64,000 nucleotides of DNA from Chryseobacterium sp. GTDB taxonomy: Bacteria; Bacteroidota; Bacteroidia; Flavobacteriales; Weeksellaceae. Made by a program: the position numbers and the translations under genes. The notes under the pieces were generated by a model. That model searched no databases. It was not told the origin of the DNA and saw only the letters and a program-made list of their open reading frames with translations. This document shows positions 50,369 through 59,945 of the stretch, in pieces. The stretch is taken from assembly GCF_019236175.1 (NCBI RefSeq), contig NZ_JAFAJM010000015.1, positions 62,001-126,000 on the forward strand, in the 5' to 3' direction. Positions within the stretch are counted from its first letter, which is position 1; each line of letters opens with the position of its first letter.

Positions 50369-51185
50369 TTAATGTAACTTCTTTATTAAAACAGTATTCT
50401 TCTGAAGGAAATTCACCAGAAATAGTTTCTGTATGAAACTGATTAAGCCCTTGTATCATTTCCTGGCGAATCTGAGCATATTGTTTTACAAATTTAGGCT
50501 TAAATCCGTTATACATACCCATCATATCTTGAAACACCATTACCTGGCAGTCTACATAGGGTCCTGCGCCAATGCCTAGAACCGGAATCTTGACAGCTTC
50601 TGTAATTGCTTTTCCTACGCCTTTGGGTACACATTCTACCACAATCGAAAAAACACCTGCTTTTTCCAAAGCAATGGCATCATCAATTATTTTCTTTGCA
50701 CTTTCGGGCGTTCCACCCTGAACCTTAAATCCACCAAATTGGCTTACTGTTTGAGGGGTCAAGCCAATATGTCCCATAACAGGAATCCCACCTCTGATAA
50801 TGGCTTCTACCTGAGAAATAATTTCGACCCCTCCTTCTAATTTAATACTATCGCACTCACCTTCTTTCATCATCCGTGAAGCATTCATCACTGCTTGCTC
50901 TATGCTCGCATTGTAAGAACCGAAAGGCATATCTCCTACTATAAAAGTATGAGGAGCTCCTTTAACGACCGGTTTTATATGATGAATCATCTCATCCATT
51001 GTAACACGGGTAGTGCCATTATAGCCCAGCATAGTCATGCCCAGGGAATCACCCACTAAGATGATTTATGTATTGCTATCGTTGACAATAGAAGCCATTG
51101 TATAATCATAAGCAGTTACAAAAGTAAATTTTCGCCCTTCTTTTTTTAGTTTTTTAAAATCTAAAACGGTTAATTTTTGTTTCAT
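50346..51185 (-). pseudogene. panB: panB homologue (ketopantoate hydroxymethyltransferase) with in-frame stop
   Basis: The reading frame starts with ATG at 51185 (MKQKLTVLDFKKLKKEG, then FTFVTAYDYTMASIV) and matches PanB to its end, including VGDSLGMTMLGY, the TPQTVSQFGGFKVQG loop and GIGAGPYVDCQVMVFQDMMGM. It has the correct length (279 codons), but codon 40 is TAA (51066-51068), exactly where the conserved IILVGDSLG strand begins. Downstream of the stop the frame is fully conserved. A GTG at 51056 could in principle restart translation, but the first about 43 residues with the TAYDY motif would be lost. A single nonsense mutation, a sequencing error, or use of a truncated product are possible. 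The cyclase gene overlaps its end. Confidence 0.8.
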
Positions 51186-51660
51186 AATATATGTGTTTAC
51201 ATTGATCGGAATAATAGCTTTCCATTCGATGTTGCCTTCTGTTTTGTCTGCATTGCAGATTTACATAAATTTTGAATAAAACTTATCGCTGGAATGTTTT
51301 TAATATGATTTTTTAGAGTACAACCTTACTATCAACAGATCATTTAATCGATAGGTATCATGACGGTACGTATTTTGTCCTACTGATGGTATGCTACCAT
51401 AGGAGTTCACGTTTGAAGGTAACTTCAATATAGTTTTATTATTTTGTGTTTGAATCATTTGTGGTTTTAATTGCTTAACAGCACTTTGAAAACCAAATTA
51501 GCAATAATCTACTATACCAAAGATTAAATTATTATTAAAAACTACTTAAAAAATATTAATGGCTTTTTACCTGTTTTTAATAGGTAAAAGAACATTTATT
51601 CAGAACATTTATAACAAAAGCTCTCCATCCGGGAGAGCTTTATTTTGGGTAACAACCACG
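51186..51660. other. Intergenic region between panB homologue and the 602-residue gene
   Basis: 475 bases. They contain the small palindrome ATGGTA-TGC-TACCAT (51386-51400), a hairpin TTTTACCT/AGGTAAAA (51565-51572 and 51582-51589), and the GCTCTCC terminator (51617-51641). No ORF is convincing. Promoter of the panB homologue is not evident. Confidence 0.5.
51617..51641. terminator. Terminator, second copy of the GCTCTCC hairpin
   Basis: AAAGCTCTCC (51617-51626) pairs with GGAGAGCTTT (51632-51641) around a 5-base loop, followed by TATTTT. The stem is identical to 49608-49631. It can end the 602-residue gene (minus), and both copies flank the panB/cyclase segment. Confidence 0.8.
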
Positions 51661-53469
51661 CTACTTTTCAATCTGAGGAATCTCAATAGCGGTAAGATCC
51701 AACTTATATTCTTCTAATTGTAAATGAATAGTTTCTCCTTCATTTTTAAAATAGGAAGAATTTCTGAAGAGATGATGATAATATTCAATACCGTCAAACA
51801 GATTCTTTTTGAAGGTATTCCATTTTTTAGTTTGGGAATGAGTAATCCGGGCAGAGGTATCTGATATTTCTTTTTTCAAATAATCCACATACATTTTCAG
51901 CTCATTAATAAACATATGAGGGCGGTTGTTTTCGGAAAGGATATTATTGCTTCCGTAGATATGTCTTACCATTTCGGAAAGAGAGGATTCTTTGTCAAAA
52001 AAAGCAATATTAGGTCCCGGACAGATGACAACTCCCTGCTTTTCTCCTTTTATTTCTATATTCTGTTCTATATAAGCTGCATTCACAAGACCAACGCACA
52101 GACAGGCTTTATCGGTAATTTCAGTTTTTCTTTGAGTAAACTCTTCTTGAGAAAATGTTTCCTCCATAGAGTAAAGCTCTTTCAGTTTAATATCCTGGTA
52201 TTTTTTAGAAGCGGTACAGGTTCCTTTAGGAGAGAACTCTTTGCTCAATGCCAGTAATTTTTTCGGACATGAGCTTCCAAATTTTCCAAGGGATTCCTTC
52301 TGTTGTTTCAGTACCTCATTAGAGGTGCCTTTTACCGTATTAAAAGGAACTCCCAGTGGTGAAAGATTACTCAGATAAAAATCCTGCTCTCCGGAATGTA
52401 AAAGTAAATTTCTGGTTTCTGTATCTACGGAAGTCGCTTCAGGAACCAGTAAAAAAGGCGAACCCCATCCTACACTATCCACTTCATAATTGCTAAGAAG
52501 GAACTCATGCTCTTCAGAGGTACCCACCCCGCCCTGAACGGTAATTTTCATCTCTAAAGGCTGAGAAACAAGATTCTTCCCTTTTTGCTCTAAAGCAGAG
52601 ATCATCAATGAATGGGCAGACCGGATCAGCTCATTTTTTTTCTGTTTAAACTCTTCCATAATAGGGCCAAGGAGTAAGCCTTCTGTAGCGAATGCATGTC
52701 CTCCGCAGTTCAACCCCGATTCTATCCTATATTCTGAGACCCACAATCCTTTTTTTGCCAGGAAGTTTCCCTGAATCATTGCAGAACGGAAATCACTTAC
52801 TTTAAGAATGATTTTCTTTTTAAGGAGACCATTCTGATCCGGAAAAAAGTCATCAAATTCTTCAATATAACTGTACAGACGCGGATTTAATCCTGCAGAA
52901 AGAACCATGGATGAAGACAACTTACTATTGGCGAAGCCTCTCAGTGAAGCATGGGCATCATTGTACATCACAGGAAGCTGTTCATCTTTTTTATAGTTGT
53001 CTTTATCAACTTTTGTCATGATATTGACATCAATGCTCCCCGGTCTTAAATTAGACTCAAGGAAGTTTCTGATATTTATCCCCCAATTATCCTTTTGACC
53101 CATAAAATGCTGAAGACTTTCTTTCAGGTCTGATGTATTGGGCAACATCATCATAAAGTCTTTTAAAGCCTCTGTATTTTTACTGATTTCCTGTTTGAAA
53201 GACTCAAACTTTTCATTCACGATATCATCTACCATGTCCAGATAGGCTGTAATCCTTTTCGCTCTGTAATCTTCTGTTTTTGATGAGATTCCTAAATAAT
53301 CGAGGTTAAACTTTTTGTTATAAAAGTTTTTCATTTTTTCCAGGATTTCATCATCAATGATAGAAATTACAGAGGAAATTCCATATTGGGCAACACGAAT
53401 CGGACTGTCTATAGTATAAGCCAGGCCCATTACCGGAATATGGAAATTGTGTAACGGTTTAGTTGTCAT
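51661..53469 (-). CDS. Uncharacterised protein with nitronate-monooxygenase-like TIM-barrel motifs
   Basis: A 602-residue cytoplasmic protein that I cannot name firmly. Motifs of the FMN-dependent nitronate monooxygenase fold appear in order: an N-terminal IPVMGLAYTIDSPIRVAQYG strand/helix, SGLNCGGHAF (about 251-260, a GGH with a possible catalytic His258), the FMN phosphate loop ITVQGGVGTSEEHEFL (about 309-324), and DSVGWGSPFLLVPE (about 331-344). In addition there are cysteines at 401 (SSCPKK), 418 (GTCTAS), 456/458 (KACLCVG) and 483 (ICPGP), a spacing that could hold an Fe-S cluster. A helical region (40-120) is inserted near the N-terminus, making the protein about twice the usual length. 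Monocistronic by layout. Confidence 0.55.
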   Translation of the reverse strand: MTTKPLHNFHIPVMGLAYTIDSPIRVAQYGISSVISIIDDEILEKMKNFYNKKFNLDYLGISSKTEDYRAKRITAYLDMVDDIVNEKFESFKQEISKNTEALKDFMMMLPNTSDLKESLQHFMGQKDNWGINIRNFLESNLRPGSIDVNIMTKVDKDNYKKDEQLPVMYNDAHASLRGFANSKLSSSMVLSAGLNPRLYSYIEEFDDFFPDQNGLLKKKIILKVSDFRSAMIQGNFLAKKGLWVSEYRIESGLNCGGHAFATEGLLLGPIMEEFKQKKNELIRSAHSLMISALEQKGKNLVSQPLEMKITVQGGVGTSEEHEFLLSNYEVDSVGWGSPFLLVPEATSVDTETRNLLLHSGEQDFYLSNLSPLGVPFNTVKGTSNEVLKQQKESLGKFGSSCPKKLLALSKEFSPKGTCTASKKYQDIKLKELYSMEETFSQEEFTQRKTEITDKACLCVGLVNAAYIEQNIEIKGEKQGVVICPGPNIAFFDKESSLSEMVRHIYGSNNILSENNRPHMFINELKMYVDYLKKEISDTSARITHSQTKKWNTFKKNLFDGIEYYHHLFRNSSYFKNEGETIHLQLEEYKLDLTAIEIPQIEK

Positions 53470-53854
53470 TATGTTTCTATAAAAGTTTTTCTTAATGCAA
53501 CTAAAAATTCTTTCAACTAATTCACTGCTTAAAAGTATTGTTTTTTTAATTAATTATGCATTAAATAATATATTGAATATTGAAAATATGCTAAAAATCA
53601 TCTAATACCACGACTATTTTTAGATGATAATGTAAGTATAACTATTTTTCTGTTACCATATTCTAAGTGGTAATCATTAAATTATCTTTTAGCCGCAATA
53701 TAGATTTAATATATCATTACAATTATTCGTGCATTGGTGGTGGTAAAAATCATTGTAAACAGCTGCGTAATGCAAAATAAGCAAGAGCATTATAATAAAA
53801 AAGGTTCCATTTACCTTCGTAAACAAAACCTTTTTGGGGGTTGATCATAAATAA
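53470..53854. other. Intergenic region between the 602-residue gene and the RND operon
   Basis: 385 AT-rich bases without a gene. They contain the inverted repeat ATCATCTAA/TTAGATGAT (53597-53605 and 53620-53628) and the terminator at 53798-53835. Confidence 0.5.
53798..53835 (-). terminator. Terminator of the metal efflux operon
   Basis: AAAAAGGTT (53798-53806) pairs with AACCTTTTT (53827-53835) around a 20-base loop; on the minus strand a T-rich run follows. It lies just after the last gene of the RND operon. Confidence 0.65.
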
Positions 53855-55006
53855 TTATTCCGCTTTATTTTTCAGCATCATCAAAAGGTTGTATGCTCCT
53901 TTTTGTACAATCTTTTTACCTTTTAAAAAATCAGCTTTTATAATTTCTGTAAACTCATCATCAGCAATTCCGGTTAGTACGGGAATCATTTTATAGGTTG
54001 ATTTTCCAAGGTCTTCAAAAACATAGTTTTTATTTTCAAAGGATACGATGGCCTCATTCGGAAGTCCCTGAGTATATCGGCTGCTGATATTAACTTCTGC
54101 ATTGAGGTACATGCCCTTTACAAATTCGGAATGTGCTGAAGAAAATTTTGCTATCACGGTTGATGAGCCACCGGTTTCAATATTGGGAACGATACTTACA
54201 ATTGTAGCGCCGGATTTCAGATCAGGATTCTGATTGTTGTAGACTAAAATCTCCTGCCCGATTTTTACATCATTCACATCATTCTCAAAAACTTTCAGTT
54301 CTAAAAGTAATCCGGCAGGATTAATCAGCTCAAATAAAGTGTCGGCAGGATTGATGTATTGCCCGTTATTTACTGAAATTTTACTTACAAAACCGCTGAA
54401 CGGAGCATAAATACTGATTTTACTTCTGATATTTCCGGTACTTAATCCTTTGGCATTAATTCCGATAATTCTGAGTTTCTCTTCGAGACCTTTTAAAGTA
54501 GCATGTAAGGTAGAATAATCTGCCTGTGCTGTCTGCATGGTTTTATCACTGCTTGCCTTACTGGTATTAAGATCTTTCTGACGGTTGAAATTCAGTTTTG
54601 CGGCCTCAAGCTGAGCTTTTGTTACCAGATAGTCCTGCTGAAGCTGTATAAACTGTGGATCCTCTACTACGGCAAGAACCTGCCCTTTATTAAAATGGCT
54701 GCCATTAATAACATTGATAGATTTGATATGTCCACCCATAATGCTTGAAACAGAACTGATATGGGAAGGTGCAATTTCAGCTTTTCCGTTCAGCCTTATC
54801 AGTTTTTCCATATTTCTGTTTTGAACGGATGTTGTGGTAATTCCTACGGACTGAAGCTGCTTTTCGGCTAAATGAACAGTGTTTTCATTGTTTTTAGTAA
54901 ACTTGGTGTTTTCATAAACGGTCTTTTCTTCTTCTTTTTTTCCTGAACATGAAGATAAAGCAAGTACTAAAGTCAGGCTATATACAGATATGGTTTTGAA
55001 TTGCAT
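53855..55006 (-). CDS. RND efflux periplasmic adaptor (CusB/CzcB family lipoprotein)
   Basis: A 383-residue membrane-fusion protein. The lipobox ALSSC (Cys at about 20) anchors it to the inner membrane. It shows the biotinyl-lipoyl halves (SIMGGHIKSINVINGSHFNKGQVLAVVEDP and IYAPFSGFVSKISVNNGQYINPADTLFELI), a helical hairpin between them (FIQLQQDYLVTKAQLEAAKLNF to KGLEEKLRIIGI), and a C-terminal beta domain. It links the pump to the outer-membrane channel. It starts 7 bases after the pump gene, so the two are one operon. Confidence 0.93.
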   Translation of the reverse strand: MQFKTISVYSLTLVLALSSCSGKKEEEKTVYENTKFTKNNENTVHLAEKQLQSVGITTTSVQNRNMEKLIRLNGKAEIAPSHISSVSSIMGGHIKSINVINGSHFNKGQVLAVVEDPQFIQLQQDYLVTKAQLEAAKLNFNRQKDLNTSKASSDKTMQTAQADYSTLHATLKGLEEKLRIIGINAKGLSTGNIRSKISIYAPFSGFVSKISVNNGQYINPADTLFELINPAGLLLELKVFENDVNDVKIGQEILVYNNQNPDLKSGATIVSIVPNIETGGSSTVIAKFSSAHSEFVKGMYLNAEVNISSRYTQGLPNEAIVSFENKNYVFEDLGKSTYKMIPVLTGIADDEFTEIIKADFLKGKKIVQKGAYNLLMMLKNKAE

Positions 55007-55013
55007 GGTGCTG

Positions 55014-58000
55014 TTATTTTGAAATTAAGAAATTAAGTTCCGTACTGATCTGATTAAGTTTTTCCAGCTGATCAATATAATCTGCTTTTGTTTTCACAGC
55101 CTGATTGACTAATATTACCCAGTTCAGATAGTCAATCTCACCTGCTTCCATCTGTTTCTGAGCAGTTTTCAGGATCGTTTCAGATTTCGGGAGCTGCTTC
55201 TGCTCGTAGTTTTCGATCATTCTCTGCTGATTCATATAGTTACCCATTTGTTGTCTAAGTCTGTTTTTAAACTCAATTTCTTTCCTTTGGTACTGATTTT
55301 CAGAAATTGCAATTTTAGCCTGTGCAGCCTTAACTAAGGCTCTTTGACCTTTTGTAAATAGCGGAATTCCGACACCCACCTGAACTGAGTTAAAGCGATT
55401 GGTATTAATGTTTTTCATACTCTGATTGGTATAGGCTACGAGAAGATCCGGAAGTAATTTGCTTTTTTCAAGTTGTACCTCAGACTCTCCTACTTTAATC
55501 TGTTGTTGCAGATATTGCAGCTCAGGATGTTGTTTTATACGCTCTTCTGAAATCTGAAGTCCTATATCCATTGTAGGTTTTTCTGAAACGGGCTGATACA
55601 TTTTTTCGGATTGAAGAAGTAACTGTAATTGAATTTTTGCAATATTCAGATCATTTTCAAGGGAGTTCATTTGTACCATCACCTGTTCTTTCTGAATTTC
55701 AGCAGTTGATTCCTCCAGAATATTCGCTTCTCCTTTTTTGAGTCTTAAGGCTGCCTTTTCAGCAAAATTAATATACAACTGGCTGATATATTCCAACACC
55801 TTTTTCTTTTCCTGAAGGACTAAAATTCTGTAAAAAACATCGGTTACTTCTCTGGTCAGCTGTGCTTTTGTAAGATGTTGACTGATCAGACTTGCCGCCC
55901 ATTCAGCATTCAGCATATGTTTTCTTTTGGAATAGACAGTAGGAAAGCTGAATTTTTGAGAGATTCCAAAAGAATTATCCGTCTCTTCTCCCTGGATCTG
56001 TCCGAATCCGCCGGTAACTTCCATTTGGGGGATATCCAGATAGCTGGCTTTTAATTTCTCCTGATAGTCTGAAATTAATTTTGAATTTTTAAGTGTTCCG
56101 TTTTGTTGAAATGCTTTTTCCAATGCCTCCTCATAGGTAATGTTTTCCTGAGCCTGAAGGCTTCCGAAAGCAATCATAAGTAAAAAAACAGATAATTTTT
56201 TATGGTTTATTTTTTTAGAGAATTTCATTTTATTTTTATTAATATGTTCAAAAAGCACGTAAAGAATGGGCAAAACAAATAAGGTTAAAAGTGTCGCAAG
56301 CATAAGACCGCCGATTACAACTGTAGCAAGTGGTCTTTGTACTTCAGCTCCTGCTCCGTTGCTTAAAGCCATCGGTAGAAATCCTAAAGAAGCTACGAAA
56401 GCTGTCATTAAAACCGGACGAAGCCTGATTTTTGTGCCTATCAGTACAATTCTGCTAGTGTTGTTTATTCCGTTGTATTTCAATCTGTTAAACTCTGATA
56501 TTAAAACAATTCCATTAAGTACAGCAACTCCGAACAGGGCAATAAATCCCACTCCGGCACTGATACTGAATGGCATACCTCTTAAGGCAAGAAAATAAAC
56601 CCCTCCGATCGCTGATAATGGTATAGCCGTATAAATCAGTAAGCTGTGTTTTACCGATCTGAAAGCAAAAAATAATAAAAGGAAAATCATCACCAATGAA
56701 ATTGGAACGGCAATACCCAGTCTGGCTTTTGCTTCGTTTAGATTTTCAAATGTACCCCCGTAAGAAATAGTATATCCCGGTGAGAATTTCAGACTTTTTC
56801 CTGCTTTCTTCTGAAGTTCTTCTACTATACTCTGTACATCTCTTCCTCTTACATTAAATCCAACAATAATTCTTCGTTTGGTATCTTCTCTCTGAATCTG
56901 GTTCGGACTGTTTTTAAGCGCTACCTTTGCCAGTTGAGATAACGGAATTTGTGCTCCGGAAGAGGTAGGAACCAATAGATTCTGAATGCTGGTCATGTCT
57001 TTTTTATGCTCATTATCCATTCTGACGACAATATCAAATTTTTTCTCTCCTTCATATAATGCTCCGGCTGTCTGCCCTGCAAAAGCCATATTGATAACCC
57101 TGTTGATATCTGCTACAGAAATATTATAACGGGATAATTCTGAACGGTTATAATCAATGACAACCTGCGGAGCTCCTACAACAGGTTCAATATAAAGATC
57201 CTGAGCACCTTTTACGGTATTGATAATACTTCCCAGTTTTTTGGCGTAAACGGAAAGGCTGTCCAGATCTTCCCCGTAAATCTTACATACCACATCCTGT
57301 CTTGCTCCGGTCATCAGCTCATTGAAACGCATCTGTACCGGAAACTGAAAGCTGGTCGTTAATCCCGGAATTACACTTAATGCTTTACGCATTTTTTCAG
57401 AGAGTTCAGGAAATGATTGTGCAGAAGTCCATTCTTTCTTAGGTTTTAAAACAATAATCATATCTCCCGCATCCATTGGCATTGGTTCAGTAGGAATTTC
57501 TGCACTCCCTATTTTGGCAACGACCTTTTGTACTTCAGGAAACTGAGTTAAAAGGATGTGACCGGCCTGAGTAGTTGCCTTTTTAGTTTCATTGATATTA
57601 CTTCCCTGAAGAATCCTCATTTCAACTGCAAAATCACCTTCTTCCAGCGAGGGAATAAATTCTCCACCCATTCTGGAAAGTATAAAGACAGCACCTGCAA
57701 AAAGAACTATGACCCCCAGAATAATAGTTTTCTTGAATTTAAGAGCTTTTATCAGTAACTTTTGATGTCCTGTTTCCACTTTGGCCATTACCCTGTCTGA
57801 AATATTTTCTTTTTCTTTTTTCTTTCTGCTTAAAACCAAAGCACTCATCATTGGAATATAGGTCAGTGAAAGAATAAAAGCCCCGATTAATGCAAAGGCA
57901 ACCGTCTGCGCCATCGGTTTAAACATTTTGCCTTCAATCCCCTGTAAAGTAAAGATCGGAAGGTATACGATAAGGATAATGATTTGTCCGAAAACCGCAC

Positions 58001-59351
58001 TGTTAACCATCTTTGTAGCGGAACCTGAAACCTGATCGTCCATTTCTTTTGTGGTCATCATATTGTCTTTACCAAAATGTTTTTTGTGCGCCAGCTGATG
58101 AAGAACTGCTTCGACAATAATGACAGCTCCATCCACAATAAGGCCAAAATCCAGAGCTCCAAGACTCATGAGATTCCCACCGACTCCGAAAATATTCATC
58201 ATAATAATGGCAAAAAGCATAGCCAGTGGAATCACAGAGGCAACCAATAACCCTGCTCTGAAGTTTCCTAAAAATAAGACCAGTATAAACACGACAATCA
58301 ATGCTCCCTCCATCAGGTTTGTTTTGACAGTATTGATGGTATTGTTGACCATTTTAGCCCGATCGAGGAAAGGCTCTATCACCACGCCTTCAGGTAAAGA
58401 TTCCTGAATTTTTTCCAGTCTTTGTTTGATATTGCCAATCACTACATTAGCGTTTTCTCCTTTAAGCATCAGTACGATCGCTCCGGAGACCTCACCTGTA
58501 TCATTATAAGTCATTGCGCCATATCTTGTAGCATAACCTATTTTTACAGAAGCTACATCTTTAATATGAACAGGAACTCCTTCTTTGGTTTCTGCAACCT
58601 GAATGCTTCCGATATCTTCAGTACTTCCTAAAAGCCCTTCACTCCTGATAAAAAGAACAGTTTCTTTCTTTTCAATATAAGCACCGCCGGTATTCTGGTT
58701 ATTTTTTTCAAGAGCTGTAAAAACATCATTAATGTTGATATTAAATGCTTTAAGTTGATTAGGATTGATGGCAATTTCATACTGCTTTAATTTTCCTCCG
58801 AAGCTGCTGACATCAGCCACTCCTTTTGTTCCAAGCAGCTGTCGTCTTACTACCCAGTCCTGAATGGTTCTGAGCTCAGTTTCATCATACACATTTTCAT
58901 ATCCTTTCTTGGCCCGTACTACATATTGGAAGACTTCTCCCAACCCGGTAGAAATAGGGCCCAGTTCAGGTCTTCCGATTCCGGCAGGTATATTGTCCTG
59001 AACAAGCTGAAGCCGTTCCTGAACCTGCTGACGTGCCCAGTAAACATCGGTATTATCATCAAATACAACCGTAACAAGAGAAAGCCCGAAACGGGAAAGA
59101 CTACGAAGTTCGGTAATACCACTGATATTGCTGGTAGCCTGCTCAATCGGAAATGTGACCAGACGTTCTATATCTGCAGCCCCGTAAGAAGGAGCCGTAG
59201 TAATGATCTGAACCTGGTTGTTGGTAATATCAGGCTGAGCATCAATTGGAAGTCGGGTGGTTTCATATATTCCAAAAAGAATCAGCCCCACCGTAAACAG
59301 AGCAATGATGAGTTTATTCTTTACAGAAAACTCAATAATTTTATTTAACAT
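55014..59351 (-). CDS. Heavy-metal RND efflux pump fused to a TolC-like outer-membrane channel
   Basis: A 1445-residue fusion. Residues 1-1041 are a complete CzcA/CusA-family pump: N-terminal membrane helix, two periplasmic loops, and 12 membrane helices in the usual arrangement. The TM4 motif DFGLIVDGAVIIVE is the version found in CzcA-type exporters of divalent ions (Zn, Co, Cd) rather than in the CusA (Cu/Ag) branch. From Met1042 (ATG at 56228) comes a signal-peptide-like segment (KKLSVFLLMIAFGSLQAQ), then a TolC-family coiled-coil domain (about 1065-1445, ITYEEALEKAFQQNGTL and the IKQHPELQYLQQQI repeat). Fusions of these two parts occur in other Bacteroidota, but the internal signal peptide is unusual (see findings). 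Confidence 0.92.
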   Translation of the reverse strand: MLNKIIEFSVKNKLIIALFTVGLILFGIYETTRLPIDAQPDITNNQVQIITTAPSYGAADIERLVTFPIEQATSNISGITELRSLSRFGLSLVTVVFDDNTDVYWARQQVQERLQLVQDNIPAGIGRPELGPISTGLGEVFQYVVRAKKGYENVYDETELRTIQDWVVRRQLLGTKGVADVSSFGGKLKQYEIAINPNQLKAFNININDVFTALEKNNQNTGGAYIEKKETVLFIRSEGLLGSTEDIGSIQVAETKEGVPVHIKDVASVKIGYATRYGAMTYNDTGEVSGAIVLMLKGENANVVIGNIKQRLEKIQESLPEGVVIEPFLDRAKMVNNTINTVKTNLMEGALIVVFILVLFLGNFRAGLLVASVIPLAMLFAIIMMNIFGVGGNLMSLGALDFGLIVDGAVIIVEAVLHQLAHKKHFGKDNMMTTKEMDDQVSGSATKMVNSAVFGQIIILIVYLPIFTLQGIEGKMFKPMAQTVAFALIGAFILSLTYIPMMSALVLSRKKKEKENISDRVMAKVETGHQKLLIKALKFKKTIILGVIVLFAGAVFILSRMGGEFIPSLEEGDFAVEMRILQGSNINETKKATTQAGHILLTQFPEVQKVVAKIGSAEIPTEPMPMDAGDMIIVLKPKKEWTSAQSFPELSEKMRKALSVIPGLTTSFQFPVQMRFNELMTGARQDVVCKIYGEDLDSLSVYAKKLGSIINTVKGAQDLYIEPVVGAPQVVIDYNRSELSRYNISVADINRVINMAFAGQTAGALYEGEKKFDIVVRMDNEHKKDMTSIQNLLVPTSSGAQIPLSQLAKVALKNSPNQIQREDTKRRIIVGFNVRGRDVQSIVEELQKKAGKSLKFSPGYTISYGGTFENLNEAKARLGIAVPISLVMIFLLLFFAFRSVKHSLLIYTAIPLSAIGGVYFLALRGMPFSISAGVGFIALFGVAVLNGIVLISEFNRLKYNGINNTSRIVLIGTKIRLRPVLMTAFVASLGFLPMALSNGAGAEVQRPLATVVIGGLMLATLLTLFVLPILYVLFEHINKNKMKFSKKINHKKLSVFLLMIAFGSLQAQENITYEEALEKAFQQNGTLKNSKLISDYQEKLKASYLDIPQMEVTGGFGQIQGEETDNSFGISQKFSFPTVYSKRKHMLNAEWAASLISQHLTKAQLTREVTDVFYRILVLQEKKKVLEYISQLYINFAEKAALRLKKGEANILEESTAEIQKEQVMVQMNSLENDLNIAKIQLQLLLQSEKMYQPVSEKPTMDIGLQISEERIKQHPELQYLQQQIKVGESEVQLEKSKLLPDLLVAYTNQSMKNINTNRFNSVQVGVGIPLFTKGQRALVKAAQAKIAISENQYQRKEIEFKNRLRQQMGNYMNQQRMIENYEQKQLPKSETILKTAQKQMEAGEIDYLNWVILVNQAVKTKADYIDQLEKLNQISTELNFLISK

Positions 59352-59570
59352 GAAAAAATTAGTAATTGATCATCCGGACTGTATTATAAAAAGATCAAAT
59401 GAGAGCCTGTGAAAATTTTTGATTTTCAAAATAGTAGATACATTTGCTCCATTTAAAATAACCGCAGGTTTATGATCCGGCGGCAATCATTATAATGTAG
59501 AACGGATTAATGGATAGAAATAATAAATCAACTGCTTTACACAGCGTAAGGCATGTATCGTAAAAAGTAG

Positions 59571-59933
59571 TTAAGAAAGCCGCGGAGGCTGGAAAATTCT
59601 GGAAAGATAAAGGTTTGAGAAATCCTTTTCCTGATAAAAACTATTTTTCTGCGGAATAATAATTTCTTTCGGTTTTTTAATTTCAAAACTAAGCTCAGGA
59701 AGCTGTGCATGCACTGTCAATACAATAGGGGGATTGATGAATGGCAATTTCTGATCGGCATCCCAGTCGGAATCTTTTTTATGATTGTCATAATGCTCCA
59801 TCACAAATTCTGAAAGATCGCCGTGATATTCCATATAATGTTCCACAAACATAGGTACCTTGAGAACTTCCCCCGCATTGGTGGTAGCCAGCACATACAT
59901 CATTGAGCATAATATGGAGAACCATTTTAACAT
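59571..59933 (-). CDS. Small exported hypothetical protein upstream of the metal efflux operon
   Basis: A 120-residue protein with a signal peptide (about 1-20, FSILCSMMYVLATTNAG) and a mature part with several histidines and acidic residues (VEHYMEYHGDLSEFVMEHYDNHKKDSDWDADQ), which could bind metal. A proline-rich tail follows. It precedes the RND pump gene on the same strand by 219 bases, so a role in metal sensing or export is possible. The family is not recognised. The -7 box is only 4 bases from the ATG, so transcription would start at or near the initiator. Confidence 0.6.
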   Translation of the reverse strand: MLKWFSILCSMMYVLATTNAGEVLKVPMFVEHYMEYHGDLSEFVMEHYDNHKKDSDWDADQKLPFINPPIVLTVHAQLPELSFEIKKPKEIIIPQKNSFYQEKDFSNLYLSRIFQPPRLS

Positions 59934-59937
59934 GGTG

Positions 59938-59945
59938 CAAATATA
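59938..59945 (-). promoter_or_regulatory. Predicted -7 box adjacent to the 120-residue gene's start codon
   Basis: TATATTTG on the minus strand (exact TAnnTTTG) ends 4 bases before the ATG at 59933. Transcripts starting here would be leaderless or nearly so. Confidence 0.45.
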
